Translations under genes and position numbers: made by a program
Part shown: in pieces, positions 36,489 to 49,330 of the stretch
How the letters are laid out: each line of letters begins with the position of its first letter
Position numbering within the stretch: position 1 is the first letter of the stretch
Notes under the pieces: generated by a model
What the model saw: only the letters and a program-made list of their open reading frames with translations
Told to the model about the DNA's origin: nothing
Databases searched by the model: none
Source: Warburgia ugandensis
Taxonomy: Eukaryota; Streptophyta; Magnoliopsida; Canellales; Canellaceae
Direction of reading: 5' to 3'
Assembly (NCBI GenBank): GCA_035236585.1
Contig: CP141132.1
Span: 54,625,880 to 54,689,879 of the forward strand
DNA: 64,000 bases

Positions 36489-39400
36489 TGTAACAACCCC
36501 AAATTTTGTAAATACTATTCTGGGCGTTATTATGTGAAATTAGAATTTTGGAATATAATTGGAATTTTGACCCAAATAAAATAAATTTTTATATAGAAAT
36601 GGAATTTGGAGTGGAAACATGAATGTTTGGAATGTACTCAAAAAATTTGGTCCAACGATATAAAGAACACTGAAATTTTCACTATTTTATGATCTGGTTA
36701 TGAAACCATTAGATAGTACTCTTAAAATGGAATCCAATGACCCAAAGAATGCTGAAAATGGAGTCCAGATGAGGAAGTTATGGGACTTCAAAGTCAGCGC
36801 TATTTTGGTAATTAAAAGTTAAAAAAAACTAAGAACATGAAATTGAAATTATAAAATCTGAATTTTACTCCTCGATATGAATCCAACGACACTAAGTTTG
36901 TTGAAATCAAAGATTAGACGAATAAACGGTAATTTTCTTACAAAAGGGTATTTGAGTAATTTTGCTAAGTGGGCTCCATTTATAGGAGTTGGAATGTGAC
37001 AATCAATGGAGTTGAAAAGCATCATTGGTATGCCTTACCTTTTCTTTGACTGATATCATGGTGTTCAGAATAGTAAAAACACCATTATGAAACTTTAAAA
37101 TCAATAAAAGAAAACAAAATTAAAATAACAAAAGGGGGGCACATTTGGTAACGAACCCCCCACTTAAGTGAAACATAGCGAACAAACTTAGGTCTATTCC
37201 CAAAACTCGACAGAACCTGATGGGGAGGAAGAGAAAATGGGAAAGAAGAGAGGGGGAAGAAGAAGAAGAAGAGGAAGGAGAAGAGAGGAAAGGAAAGGAA
37301 GGGGAAAAGGCGGCTTGCACACTGGAGAAGAAGAAGAAAAAGGGATTTTGGGGGGTTTCCATGTCGCCAAAAGATGAGAAGCTCCCTAGCGATAATTGGG
37401 GACTCGGATTTCAGATTTGAACCCCCCACCTTGCTCGCCTCAAAGTTTAGGGCAAAAGCCCTTTGGTTTTGCTATTATCAAAGGAGGAAATCGGGGTTTG
37501 GCGGCTGGCCGGAGTTTGCAGGCCATTGCCAGACACGACGATAGCTCGGATCCTTGATCCGAGTCATCTTCCATAGTTAGCTTAGGAGAACATGAACCCC
37601 ATGGCTGTGATGAGATATGGGATGATTTAGGTCATTGATTGAGGGGGGAAACTACTATTCGATGAGATTGGGGAGTGTTCAACTGAAATTAAGGTAAATC
37701 TAGCTTATCAAAGGGTGGAGGAAGCCTGGAAACACACTATGAAGGTAAGATTTGTGGAACCTTATCCTTGATTTGTTGAATTTTGCTAAATTTGTATCAT
37801 TTTATTTGAAATATAGGTTTAAGTGATAATCCAACTATTGAATTGTTAATCCATGTTTAGTAATGGATAGATCTATACCCAAGAGAAGTTATATTTGACT
37901 AAATATGTGATCTGTGCTAGAAAACAAATCAGACGATCTAGATCATTTGATTTGTTACTATTCAAACATTAACTTCTTGAAATCTAATCGATGATCAGAC
38001 ACTACGAATGAATCCTATGACCCTACATTAGCTAGGATGTGATTAGAATGGTGTAAATTGGATGAAAACCTATCAAGAAACCTCAGTCTAATCTATCACT
38101 ATTCAAATAGTGACTAGTTGACATCGGATCGACAATCAAACCTCATAGATGAGTTCTGATTGTCAATCCAAAGCTGAAAATGGTCTATTCGACCAATGTA
38201 GACCCTTAAATTAGTTAAATCTGACCATGCAATCTAATAGAAAACATAATTTAGATGTCCACATAGATCCAACCATAGATCTCAACCCTAAACTAAGGAC
38301 AGACATCCACAGAAGCCCTGATCAACTCACATGAGTCTTGATCATCCTTGTAAAGATCCGATAAGGATGATTCAGGCCTTGGATTTCATTAGATTCTTAA
38401 AATTATGATCATAATTAAATCTAAATATCTCTATGTATGTGAATGTATTAAGAAAAGAGTTTTTATGCATTAAATAGATTGAAGCATGTGTGGTCAATTG
38501 TGAAGAAAAGGGCGATTAAAGCTAGTGGAATTTGATGAAAGTGTCACACAAGGTAGGTGGAAATTTAAGACAGTATGTCTAAATAATAAGATGCATGTTC
38601 TAAACATGATGTTATTTCTGATTATAGATGTTATGAAACTAAAATGGCATGATTGATACTCGACATGCTTTAAATTGAAATGATGAAATAATGTTAATTA
38701 AAAGAATTGCATGTTATAATTGATGCTTATGACTTGTACATCATGTATGTGAATTGTGAAATTATGTTTATGGTACATGGGTACCATGTCAGCATTGATG
38801 ATGTATGAGTCTAGGTTTATAAGATACATCGTTAGTAGGTTATCACCAAATGAGTGAGGATGTTATTCTTGTTATGAAATATATGGATAGGCGAATTGCA
38901 TGCTATTATGATTATCTTACATCTGGGCATGGAGGCTTGAGAGTTTTGTTTTATATAGGCATATGCCTGGGGGTGCTATGTTAGGGAAGTTATGAGAGTT
39001 TGGCCACCCACTTCTTGAAATTTGATTATATGATGATACCTTGCCCTATGAGAGGCTAAAAGTCAGGTGGGGCAATTATGGGAAGGCCCCACTGTGAAAG
39101 TCCTGCCTCCCCATATGGGCAGTGACACAATATTTTTCACCATGGTATCAGTGGTGAATAGGGCAGTTATCCTAGTGAGCTAGTATGGATCAGACTGCAA
39201 CATGGTATTCCTTATGTTTGAAGCACTATGGTGCTTATATTATGGAATTATGAGATGCCTTATATGATGTGGCATTATGATATGACTTATATTGTTTTCC
39301 TAGCAATGGCTGGAGGATTGTGGACCTCGTATAGTGAGGGGCATGAGGATTATATTGATATACCAATAGAGGCTGGATGACTATGAACCCCACATGATGA

Positions 39401-40258
39401 GGGGTATGATTCTAAAACCCAGTATAGTTTGGGAATGCAAATTAGATGACATTGAACTTATTCATAATTTTGTATGTCCTTTAACAATTTCCATATATGT
39501 GTATTATTGATATATGAATATGATTGAGGGAGTAGTTTCATATATGCTTCCATACGGGTTAATGAATGAGTAGATTTGTTATGCAGAGTATGGTTCATGG
39601 AATTAAATTATTTTATTCTGATGATAAATAATAAGTAAAGATATTTGATTTATTAATAAAATTATTGATAATTATGAAAACATGCAGATATTTGGTTTAC
39701 AAATGGATTATTGAGATATGAAACATATTGTAAATTCAATTTAACATAATTGCTATGGAAATGAATATTCTTATTTAAGTGGAATAATTAATCTATATTT
39801 AAATCTAACATGCATTCTTAAACTCCCCTACCAAGCATAGCTTGCTGAGATATTGTAAATGTTTTTATGTTTACAATATCTCAGATACAAATAAACAGGA
39901 GAAGATGTACACAACAAGAGGAATCCAGCAACCATACTCATGCGATCAGGCATACACTTTATTTAAAGCTTTTGTATCGTGTAGCTAGTGATTTGAATTG
40001 TAATATTGAACATTTAATATAATGTTTATAGGGGCTATGTAAGTGAACCACTGGATGGGTCCTATTTTTAAGAAATGCATGTCTATCTTTTACAAAAACT
40101 ATATATATGTATAGTGTGAACATGAAGGTTACATCTGGGTTTTTGGAAAAATAAATTTCAAAGTAAAAACTTTTGCTGTTTTGAATTTTAAAAATTTAGA
40201 GTGGCCACCTTTTGAAAATAAACCAAAAAATTTTTCATGAATAACCTAGGGTGTCATA
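36489..40258 (+). repeat. Solo LTR B (3770 bp)
   Basis: Starts TGTAACAACCCC and ends GGTGTCATA. The last two bases would be CA in the family, so a C-to-T change is likely. Flanked by GTATA on both sides. No internal region or second LTR is attached. Carries the family block near 36750 (AATGGAGTCCAGATGAGGAAG), a donor-like GAAG|GTAAGA at 37745, an acceptor-like CTCAG ending at 39884, and a 15-bp perfect hairpin at 39845-39884. Longer than the other LTRs and diverged from them. Arises by recombination between two LTRs of one element. Confidence 0.85.
39845..39884 (+). other. 15-bp perfect inverted repeat in solo LTR B
   Basis: CTGAGATATTGTAAA (39845-39859) pairs with its complement at 39870-39884 across a 10-nt loop. 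The right arm ends in the CAG of the acceptor-like site. Confidence 0.9.
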
Positions 40259-40263
40259 GTATA
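40259..40263. repeat. TSD of solo LTR B (right copy), GTATA
   Basis: Second copy of the 5-bp duplication. Confidence 0.8.
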
Positions 40264-41734
40264 TGCGTGCAATGCAAGATGGTGCAAGGTGTGGAAGAGA
40301 TAGGATGGAAGAAAGATAGGAAGGGAATGAGAGAGGATGTGGAAAGAAAGAAGGGAAGTTGAATTAGTTGGACTCTCATCTCTCCTTATGGTGTGCTTTT
40401 GGATCTATGAGAGAGTTGGTGAGAGTGATCTCTCTCCCTTTGTTTTCCCTCGGTTTAGCTTTCAAGTTTAAGGAAAAGCAAGGGATCCCTTTCTCCTTGT
40501 AGTTACCTCTATTTATTGAGTTTGTAAGGTGAATCCCTAAGAAATGAATGGCTGAGATGACAAGGGAAAAGAATCAAGGCATTGTTGAGATTTGAGGAAG
40601 GAATGAGTTAAATAAGGAATGGAAGGAGTGGGAGGAAGTATGGAATTGACTTAGAGGAAGGTGGTTTTGATGTGATTAGAAAGAAAGATAAGGGAAGAAA
40701 AAGATAAAGAAAAAGAGTGAAAGAGATAAAATATAATGGAGAGAGAATAAGGGAGGATTGGAAGGAGCTAAGGATGGATGCAGAGAATGGGAGAAAATCA
40801 AGGAAAAGATGGAAAATAGCAAGTCATGGGGAGGAGACATGGATCACTTCGGTTGTGTGTAAAAAGTTCAAAAAATATGAAATAAAAATGGTTGTTGGAT
40901 GGAAATGGATAGGGGAGATCTTTCCTCCTTAAGGTTCTACCTTGAATTCTCATGGATTTGGGGGTGGCTAGGGTTTGTGACTTTCTCTACTTCATTCCTA
41001 GCCTCTGGATCATCTTTACCCTAGCTTGAGTGGATGAGATTCTGTTGAAGTTTTCTTATCCAAAAAGATCTTCTTTAAGGGCTCTTTTTCTCTCAACCTT
41101 TGGATTGGAGTGCCTTAATGTTGGTGACATATATTTCTTTCATGATTTTCTTATCTACTCTAGGTTTCACTTTCTTTTCCTCCCATCCCATCATTATTTT
41201 CTCAACCCAATGTGCTTCTAGAGAGTGGGACATCTCCCCTTGAAAAATACGTTTTTCTTCTAAAATGTAGGTGGGCAGCCCACCTACATTTTCTCTACCA
41301 ATGGGGCTTCAGTCTAGTCTTCATTGTAGTCTATCTTTTCACTAGTCCATCTTCGTTTAGTTAAATTCTTATTGGTTGCTATGCATGAACAAGGATAGAT
41401 CTTGGCATTTAACAAGGATGATTTTCAACCATGTATTTCTAGTAAATTGTCTCTCTCCTTTTCTCCTTTATTTTCTCCACCTTTTCTTGTTTTTCCCTCT
41501 TAAAAATGTGGAATTGAGTATGAGTGTACCACCTTGCATGGAAAAGTTGTCCCAACCTTAGAGTCTTACCATCTTTTGATTGAGTAGGAGAGAGGGTGTA
41601 AGAAATGTATCTCATGTGGGCCCCAATCTTCGAACTTGTTTTATTTTTGAAAAGCTTTGATTATATGTGTATCCAATGCATATGAATTGAGCTTCCCTTA
41701 AAAGCTTTCTAAGGTAGATGATAGCTCGCATGCA
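40264..41734. other. Gene-free DNA between solo LTR B and the CACTA region
   Basis: GA-rich then pyrimidine-rich. Short open frames (60-77 codons) show no domain. The only structure is the palindrome at 41262-41292. Confidence 0.5.
41262..41292. repeat. 31-bp perfect palindrome
   Basis: Arms AAAATGTAGGTGGGC and its complement, separated by one base. Unique in this window. Confidence 0.9.
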
Positions 41735-42273
41735 TAAATATAGGATAGTTATTGAAAAACTGTCCTGTATATATACTGATAAATATAGGACAGTTTTTCA
41801 AAAACCATCTTATATATTGATAAATAAGGGATGGTTTTTCAAAAATTGTCCTATATATGGTCAATATAGGATGTTTATTCAAAAATTGTCCTATATACTA
41901 ATCTATATAGTATGGTTTTTGAAAAAACATCCTATATTTTTTAGTAAATAAGATGGTTTTTAAAAAATCATCCTATATTGATTAGTATATAGGATGACTT
42001 TTGAAAACCCATCCTTTATTAGATAGATTTATAAGATGATTATTGGAAAACCATGCTATAGTAGACACATTCATAAGATGGTTATATAAAAATTGTCTAT
42101 ATTTCACTGATATTACACACACTTATATGACGGTTTATGAAAAAAATGTCCTATATTATTTCATATTTATAAGATGGGTTTTTGGAAACCATCTTTTACA
42201 AGCTAAGCTATATAAGATGGATATTCAAAACTGTCTTATAATATCTTTAAAATAAGATGATTTTAGAAATTAT
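41735..42273. mobile_element. Left remnant of an older CACTA-family element (subterminal repeats)
   Basis: Array of inverted-pair repeats with words ATAGGACGGTT or ATAAGATGGTT opposed to AACCATCCTAT, spaced about 30-50 bp. It lies outside the left end (42274) of the 13-kb CACTA. Its right counterpart is 55308-55390. The simplest reading is an older element split by the newer one. No left TIR is recognised. Confidence 0.6.
42271..42273. repeat. TSD of CACTA element (left), TAT
   Basis: Matches 55305-55307. Three bases are the usual CACTA TSD length, but a 3-bp match alone is weak evidence. Confidence 0.6.
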
Positions 42274-42299
42274 CACTACTACGGCGATGGGTTTATAAG
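42274..42299. repeat. Left terminal inverted repeat of CACTA
   Basis: Begins CACTACTACGGCGATGGG and reaches TTTATAAG. The first 8 bases equal those of the right terminus. Confidence 0.8.
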
Positions 42300-42870
42300 A
42301 CAATTAAAAACGGCTATAAAAGACTGTTACCAAACCTTCTTATACCCGGCCATCTTATAAAATGAGATGACATATAAGATAGTTTTATGAATCATCTTAT
42401 ATTAAAGATATTATAAGACGAGTTGGAATAACCATCTTATATCGGTTAACCTATATAAGACAATTCCCAAATACCCATCTTATAGACATGAACAAATGTA
42501 GGACAGTTTCTAAATACCCATTTTATATAAGACGTCTAATAAAGGACGATTATTGAATGACCATCTTATATAGTTTAGGATATAGGACAGTTATTGTAAA
42601 ACCATTCTTTATACAAATGTATATAGGATGATTATTGGAAAACCATCCTATATACAGAATTGTATATAAGATGGTTTTTCAATTACCATCTTATATACAT
42701 CTATATATAGGATGGTTATTGAAAATCCATCCTATATACAGTTCTGCATATAGGACAATTTTTTAATAACCATCCTATATGTAGACTAGTATATATGATG
42801 ATTTTTCAATAACCATCCTATATTTTCTAAGAAATAAAGGATCACTTTTCAATAACCGTTCTATATTGCT
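42300..42870. repeat. Left subterminal repeat array of CACTA
   Basis: More than ten inverted pairs of the type TATAGGATGGTT / AACCATCCTATA, with variants GATGG, GACGG and AAGACAG. In En/Spm such repeats are the binding sites for the TNPA-type protein. Confidence 0.85.
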
Positions 42871-43718
42871 TATAATTTCTTCACAAATTGTGTTCTCATT
42901 TTTGTTGGTGTCTGTTCATACATTGCCCTTGTAGTTTCTAGAGTTTAACACTTCATTTGTTCATACATTTATACACATCTAACATTTCCGTATTCCATGT
43001 CAAACTTCTCTATACTTCTTCGTGAAACAAAGAAAACATAAATATGATTAAATTAAGGTAAAAGGAACTTATGCATCCAATTAGAGCAATGTAAATTATA
43101 TATCTGTCATAAAATTGATACATGTTCAATAACATTAGATGTCTACAAATTAAAAGTAAAAAATTATTTAGTCCATTCCATTATGATGTCATCTATGTCT
43201 AATTGGGTGTAACTCTTGCCCCCTAAATCAACCTGCAAGAAAACAAATATTACATCAATGACAAACATTATTGTTGGAATCATATAAGACATGTAGAAAA
43301 GTATAAGAATGATGGTCAGTCAAATTATATGTACCTTTCCCAATTAGGAGATGATAAATCCTTCTCAAATGAGGGTTCTTATATATTTGAGAACATAATA
43401 CCCATACGTCCAATCAGATTGTTGTATAGGGCACTGCACAATAAATTCAACAAGTCATAAGGTTCAAATATCATGGGTAATTATAAGTCTATAGGTTATA
43501 GGGTTATACTAAAGTAGTAGTATACCTTAGCTTCACCCTTTTCTAAGTCAGTTTTGTTGGATGGCTAATATTTTCCATCTCAACACATTTATACCATGAA
43601 CCGCACATATATAAGTAAAAGCATTGCATGTGAATAAAGGGGATATTTAGTAGTTATCCAACTATTATAATGAATGAAATAAAAGTCAAACTTACTTATT
43701 GATCAATTCCATGAGTGG
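42871..43718 (-). other. CACTA internal DNA left of solo LTR A
   Basis: AT-rich. Probably 3' part of the TNPA-like transcription unit, but no exon can be defined. Confidence 0.35.
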
Positions 43719-43723
43719 GCCTC
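43719..43723. repeat. TSD of solo LTR A (left copy), GCCTC
   Basis: GCCTC occurs again at 46645-46649. Confidence 0.88.
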
Positions 43724-44154
43724 TGTAATGACTCCATTTTTGTAACCTTGAAATCCCAAGTTGGTAATGAAAAGTTCACTTTTTGGAGATAAGGGTATTT
43801 TGGTCATTTCACTATTCACCCTAACTAGACCCAGAAATTTGGTCCTTATAATGGTACCCTTAGGTGCGTCTCAAAAACATAAATCCAACAAGACTAGAAT
43901 CACCCAAAACGGAGTTAAAATGAGCAAGTTATGGCCATTTGAAGTTCAAGGGCAAAATGGTAATTAAATTTAAAAACGAAATTTGGCTTGAGAAAACAGG
44001 GACCAGTTTTGATACAGGCACCCCCTTCTTCCCAAACATACTGGAGGTTTCTAGAATGACGGGGTGCAAGGGGAGAAACCATCGCCATTTTGGAGGTTTC
44101 TCCACCGCCATTCCATGGCAGTGGAAACCCCCCTCCAAAACCCTCTTTAAGCTC

Positions 44155-44162
44155 TATAAATA
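44155..44162 (+). promoter_or_regulatory. LTR TATA box (solo LTR A)
   Basis: TATAAATA centred in an 8-bp-arm palindrome, about 430 bp from the LTR start. Could start transcription into the CACTA element. Confidence 0.65.
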
Positions 44163-44267
44163 GAGCTCTTGGGCGCCTTCAATGGCAGCCCAAAACCCTG
44201 GGAAAAACCAATCTGGGGACTGTGTGCAAGAGGAGAAAACGTGAAGAAATACCCGACCACAAACCAG

Positions 44268-46287
44268 GTACGCCTTAAACAACTCCAAACCCATCTCCCC
44301 CTCAGTCTTAGGATGAATTTCCCTCAGTTTTTGCATGAGAAACCATGCAAAACAGGGCTCTAGGGAGCCACAACAGACCCAGGGAAAGTGCCTAGGGCGT
44401 ACTAGTTCGACAGCTAGGGCGTCCCGAGGACGCCCAGGTCATCATGGAACCGAAATGCGCCGAATGCGTTAAAGGCAAACCAACGGGCTCGTCCGTGGAT
44501 GCGCCCGCAAATGAAAACAAGGGCGGAAGCCCGGTGCGTCAGAAGACACGCCCTGTGGGCTGTGCCCCGCTGACGCGGGACGAGTTAGTGTCCCGGGCTC
44601 CCACCTCGAGTGGGTTTGCGACAAGGACGCCGTGCATTCTGCGAAAGCAGAACGCATAGCTTAATTGCTCCCAGGAGCGTGCGATCGTACGTGCGGGCCA
44701 GTCGACCAGGACGCAGGTGCATCCTAGGAGCAGTGACGCAGGCCCGTTTTAGGCCTTATATGTATTCTTAACACTAAATTACACATAACTTGAGTTTTAG
44801 GACTCCGATTGAGGCGCCGTGAGAGGCGTTGTATCCGTGTCGATGGCACGGACCCACCTAAACCATAAAATACCTGATCAAGCCCCTATCTAAGGCTGTC
44901 ATGACCCTTAAACCATGGTAGTGGCGCAGGGCCACTAAACCTTTGCAAACCTGACTATACCAAGGCCTAGTTAGGGACCTTAGAAGGCCCTTAAGCATGG
45001 GAATGAACCCTTAATGCCTAAGTAGGAAGGTAAACTGTTCTAGAACCTATAGAAACAGGCCAAGCTAACCTTTTTCTCTTAAACCATGTCCATGAACGTA
45101 CGAGGACAAGGGGACTAGCGCGATCAAACCAGGTTGGTGTTCTATCGCTACTAGACTTTTAAAAAGAACCCATGATGCTTTGAGAATGCATGTTTTGATT
45201 CATGATTGCTTTTCTATTGCACGTTTTAAGTTTTTAAGTTACATGTCCTGTCTTTATCCGTATATCATATAAACTTATGTTACATCCTTATGCACATGAC
45301 CTGTATAGCATAAATTGATTTCATAAATGAACTTAGCATGCATATGAAGAATACATTGTGCATATATTTCCAAGACATGTGTTACATGCATAGACATGTT
45401 TTGAAAAAGGATTCTTGTCTACATGATAAGTGTAACCTTGGTCAATGAGGGCAGGCCAAAGAGAGCTGACAGGCTTCTAGGCTGGCAGGCTTCTAGGCAG
45501 AGTTATGACTTTGAATACGATACTTGCATGAGCAGATTTTATGCATTGCATGCAAGTTTTGCAACCGATTGCATAAATTGCATGATTTGTGATTATTGAG
45601 TTTTGAATAAATGCATATCCTTGAGGGTTACTGAAAGACACTAGGTAGGCAGTTGTGAGGGACCCAAAGAGGACATGTTTTGAAAAGAGGTTTTTACTTG
45701 CTTGATCGTATATGATTTGGGCTATTAAGCTCGTGGGCACTATGCCAAGAGGTTCGAGGTGGCCTCCCAGCCTCTACCACTATAGGTGGAAAGGGTACCA
45801 CGCCAAAAAGGCTTGTCCTTACTTCGATTGCTGAGTGGTAACGAGGACTACCATTGGTGTCACAGCACCCAATCGAAGTGTCATATGCCCCGTGGAGGCT
45901 ATGACCGAGTGTCCCTAGGTACCCAGGGACCACACGGCGATGAGGTCGTGGGCATAGTGGGCCCTATGTTTTTGAGGATTTACTTGCATTGCATATGGCA
46001 TGACATGAGGATGGTCGACCATACCATAGATCCATGAGTTGGATTCAGCTGAGCATCTTATGCATATCATATATGTTTATGATATCTATGCTACTTTTGA
46101 CTTGGATTATGCTATTCTTTAAGTTGCCAGTATTCTATTTTGACAATGGCTTTTGAACATGAGTGTCCAAACATGCACATGGTTTAAAGAACATATGGTT
46201 TTAAAACATAGCATGCATTGTAAAACTAGTAGTGATAGAATCCTACTGAGTATAGTGTATACTCATCCAATCCTTAATATTTTTCAG
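44268..46287 (+). other. Candidate intron within solo LTR A
   Basis: Donor-like ACCAG|GTACG and acceptor-like ATTTTTCAG|ATATAAG at positions corresponding to those of element 1. The acceptor side CAG|ATA is also present in solo LTR B. 2020 nt. Confidence 0.35.
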
Positions 46288-46644
46288 ATATAAGTAAACA
46301 ATGAAGGACAGGATACACCCGTGACAGAGAACGTCCAAAATTAAGTACAAGTTAGTAAACCCCTACCTTATCTTTTACTTAATGTTACTTGATTGTAGTT
46401 ACTCTCTGTAGCTGGGGCTGTGACTAAGACTTTCTTGGGAATAGAGTTGATTTAAAACTATGCCATGGCTATATGATTTCAAAATGTGTTTTGACACTCG
46501 GGGTTTTTAAAATGAGTTTAAATTAAAACAAATTTTCTACTGCATTGCATTGTTTTTATAAAATGGTTTTCAAATAGGGATGCATCCCACCTTAGGAAGT
46601 AGATATTGCATTTAAAAATGCATGAGAAAACTCGGGTCGTCACA

Positions 46645-46649
46645 GCCTC
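46645..46649. repeat. TSD of solo LTR A (right copy), GCCTC
   Basis: Second copy of the duplication. Confidence 0.88.
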
Positions 46650-47496
46650 GATGTGCAATACACAAGAATAAAAAAATAGTGCAATTCCTCTATGCACATC
46701 CAAAGTTAGCAACATTCAATGGGACCTATACACACACACACACACATAATATATTGATTGAAACTTGAAAAACTTAACTTATATACATATTAAGTATGTG
46801 GAATGCTAGTAAGACATGTAATAACTTACCCATTATTATATGGAATCAATAAGGCCTACCCCTTGTCACAACCCAAGAACCCAAGTATGATATCTTCTAT
46901 TTGTTCTCCTTAGCCAAATGCTCCTTTGGACCAGAGACAACACTGGGGTCAAGGAATTTGTAAACATCCATGACCTCTAATCTTTGCATTTTATCATGCA
47001 AAGACCTGCATAAACTTAATGTCAAATACTTATGTTGTCCTGTTAATAAGTAATGTCAATTTGATTATAAGACATACCCAATGTAAATAATGATGTGCGT
47101 GTACTCTAGATGAGCCATATTACATATGGCTAAGAGGTACTCTTTCATGATTAGAACCTCCACATCATCAGAGTGCAAGCACGCTGGCCTCTATCCTTAC
47201 AGAGCTAAGTTTGATATCTTCGTTGATCAGTTTATATATTCCCCTTAGGAATGGAGGCCTGTTGGGTAGAACCTACACCTGATCTCTACATTGTAGATAT
47301 AATTTTTCATAAATTAGTAAAGAATATATATATATATATATATACACAAAGAGTCAAGGAGAATTAATTTTATACTAAAAATAGATAAATACCTGGGATG
47401 GGGCAATTGCTACACCTGTGTTTGTTACCGGGGAGGAGGTTAACCTCAATGGCTCCTTATGCTTCTTCTACTAAACATTACAATGGTATTTAAAAT
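46650..47496 (-). other. CACTA internal DNA, probable introns and 3' exons of TNPA-like gene
   Basis: No clear exon. Contains an (AT)n run at 47324-47344. Confidence 0.35.
46731..46746. repeat. (CA)8 microsatellite
   Basis: Short perfect array in CACTA non-coding DNA. Confidence 0.9.
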
Positions 47497-49330
47497 TTAA
47501 GCTAATGCATAAAAATTATTATTGAAGACGATGATGTGATACCATATACATACCTTGGAAATCATTGTTTTGATATACCTCTCCGGCCAAGCTACATGAT
47601 ATCCAATTGCATCCTCAACAATGTGGATATCATCGGCTTCAATAAGAAATGGTAGGGGGCATCTGGTTGGAAGGCAGCTGTAATGCACACATGCTTAGTG
47701 TGTGGATGCATCAAACTGCTATGAAGCATGAGAGAAAATGCCTCATATAGTGTAGCCACAACAACATAGTTGTCAACTGTATGAACCTGCAGCATGCAGT
47801 GACCCACCTATAAATTAGACATCACTTATATACATAAGAATAAATGAAGATTACAAAGACATTAAAAAGAGAAAAGGTAAGCATGCCAATAATTACCTCC
47901 TTGATTGGGACATCTCCTTCAAGCTATTGGTCATCCATCTCCTCATTAGATGGAGTGCAGCTGTTGTAAGATGGGGGTCATGGGAACATCTTGACTTGGA
48001 CCTTTGAAACCCCAAGGGTCCTTGTAGAAATCATTCCTAACTTTTGCATATAGCTCATTCAAGATACTCTCCTTCCATGCTTCCATGACCTTTATTGGTG
48101 AATTTCTTCTAGTTTGGAAGAATTTGGAAGGAACCACACCACGCCCTTGGCCCCTTACTCGACCAAGGTGCTCCTCTTTGTTGCCCATAGCCATATACAG
48201 GATGTCCTCCTTTGAAGCAGTGTTGCTCAAATTCCCTATAGTTCCACTTTTCCTAGGTCAAATCTTCTTGCACATGCAATTAATAGAACATAATGATTTT
48301 CATTTATATATATATATATATATATAATTTAAGAGATGCAAAAGACAGATAAGTAAAACCACTTACATTTCTAAATACAATGAAGGCAGCATTTTCATCA
48401 GTAAAGGTCTGAGAGTTACGCCTTTTGAATGCCCATTTTCCAAAGAATGAAGCTATCGATGGGATCTATGGTCCTAGTCTTCTTTTGCTATCAAGAGAGA
48501 CATTACTTTAGAGTTAATGAAAAAAAATTTAGGTATAGTTACATAGAACTAAACTATCACATGTACTTCTTGTTCTTCTAACCGTGCGTAACCAATCCTA
48601 GAGACGTGGTGTTGCATATGGTTGGTTGCATGCATCATTTTTCCTTTGACACGCTTTACCTACACATCAAAGGAACATGTAATGAACCACAATGAACTTG
48701 AAAAATAGATAAATCAAGCATTTTGCTACTTTGTAATTACCTCAAAATTTGAAGACAGGTGAGTTTGCACAAATTCATTCCATGCATCTTAGTCAATGAT
48801 GCTGGAAGTATGTACTTCCTTACTAGATCACTCTTCCATTTCCTCCATTGTTTGCTAGCCCCATGTAGAGCATTCTTCTTATACTCATCAGAGACGTCAA
48901 AAGCAGACTACAAAGTAAAGCAAGCATTTGAAAACCTTCACCATCTCCCATATTGCATCCTTTATTGATGGTGACATATGTCTCCAATCAGTAACTGAGA
49001 CTGGCACCATGCTTCTGACAGTGCAGCAAACAAAACTAGTATAAGAATGCACACTGCCACCTATAACCTACCCTTTACTATTGAATTGTATTGTCTCTCT
49101 TAGTCCTTTTGACTTTCTCTTAATAATATGGTCCATTTTTATTGGCTATCTGTCCTTTCTCTTAATGGGTGTAGTTGTGTAACACTATTCTTCATGATGC
49201 TCACTCTCTTCACCTTCCATTTTGCCTGCAGAAGTGATAACAATACATTTACAATATCACAACATATATATTGGTTTAAAAAGGACCACCATATAGGTTT
49301 CTTAAAACATAATGAAAATAAGCTCAAAAG
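47497..49330 (-). pseudogene. TNPA/TNP1-like CACTA protein gene, broken or intron-split
   Basis: Minus-strand segments recall the second protein of plant CACTA elements. About 48760-48860 gives KWRKWKSDLVRKYILP, a K-W-R-x-W-K-x-x-L-type N-terminal stretch. Then 47946-48230 gives DILYMAMGNKEEHLGRVRGQ followed by GRGVVPSKFF, matching the usual G-T-P-E-H-x-G-R-V-R-G segment. Finally 47550-47660 gives VEDAIGYHVAWPERYIK, the D-A-x-G-x-x-V-A-W-P end. In En/Spm the protein binds the subterminal repeats. AT-rich gaps between segments look like introns, but intact splicing cannot be shown. Confidence 0.6.

Larger units (their letters stand above)
43724..46644 (+). repeat. Solo LTR A (2921 bp, TG...CA)
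   Basis: Starts TGTAATGACTCC and ends GGGTCGTCACA, like element 1. Perfect 5-bp TSD GCCTC. No internal sequence or second LTR. Family block at about 43898-43935, TATA box TATAAATA at 44155-44162 inside an AGCTCTAT/ATAGAGCT palindrome, donor-like ACCAG|GTACG at 44268, CpG-rich patch at about 44380-44760, hairpin near 46235-46265, acceptor-like ATTTTTCAG ending at 46287. Short open frames in the CpG-rich patch are not genes. Confidence 0.92.

Noticed and set aside
37085-37429. 114-codon frame, Ser/Phe/Leu-rich, with an opposite-strand Lys/Glu-rich frame
   Set aside because: Translation of GA/CT-rich DNA within solo LTR B.
41735-42870. CRISPR-like palindromic repeats with spacers
   Set aside because: Plant nuclear context, variable repeats, and position at CACTA ends; these are subterminal transposase-binding repeats.
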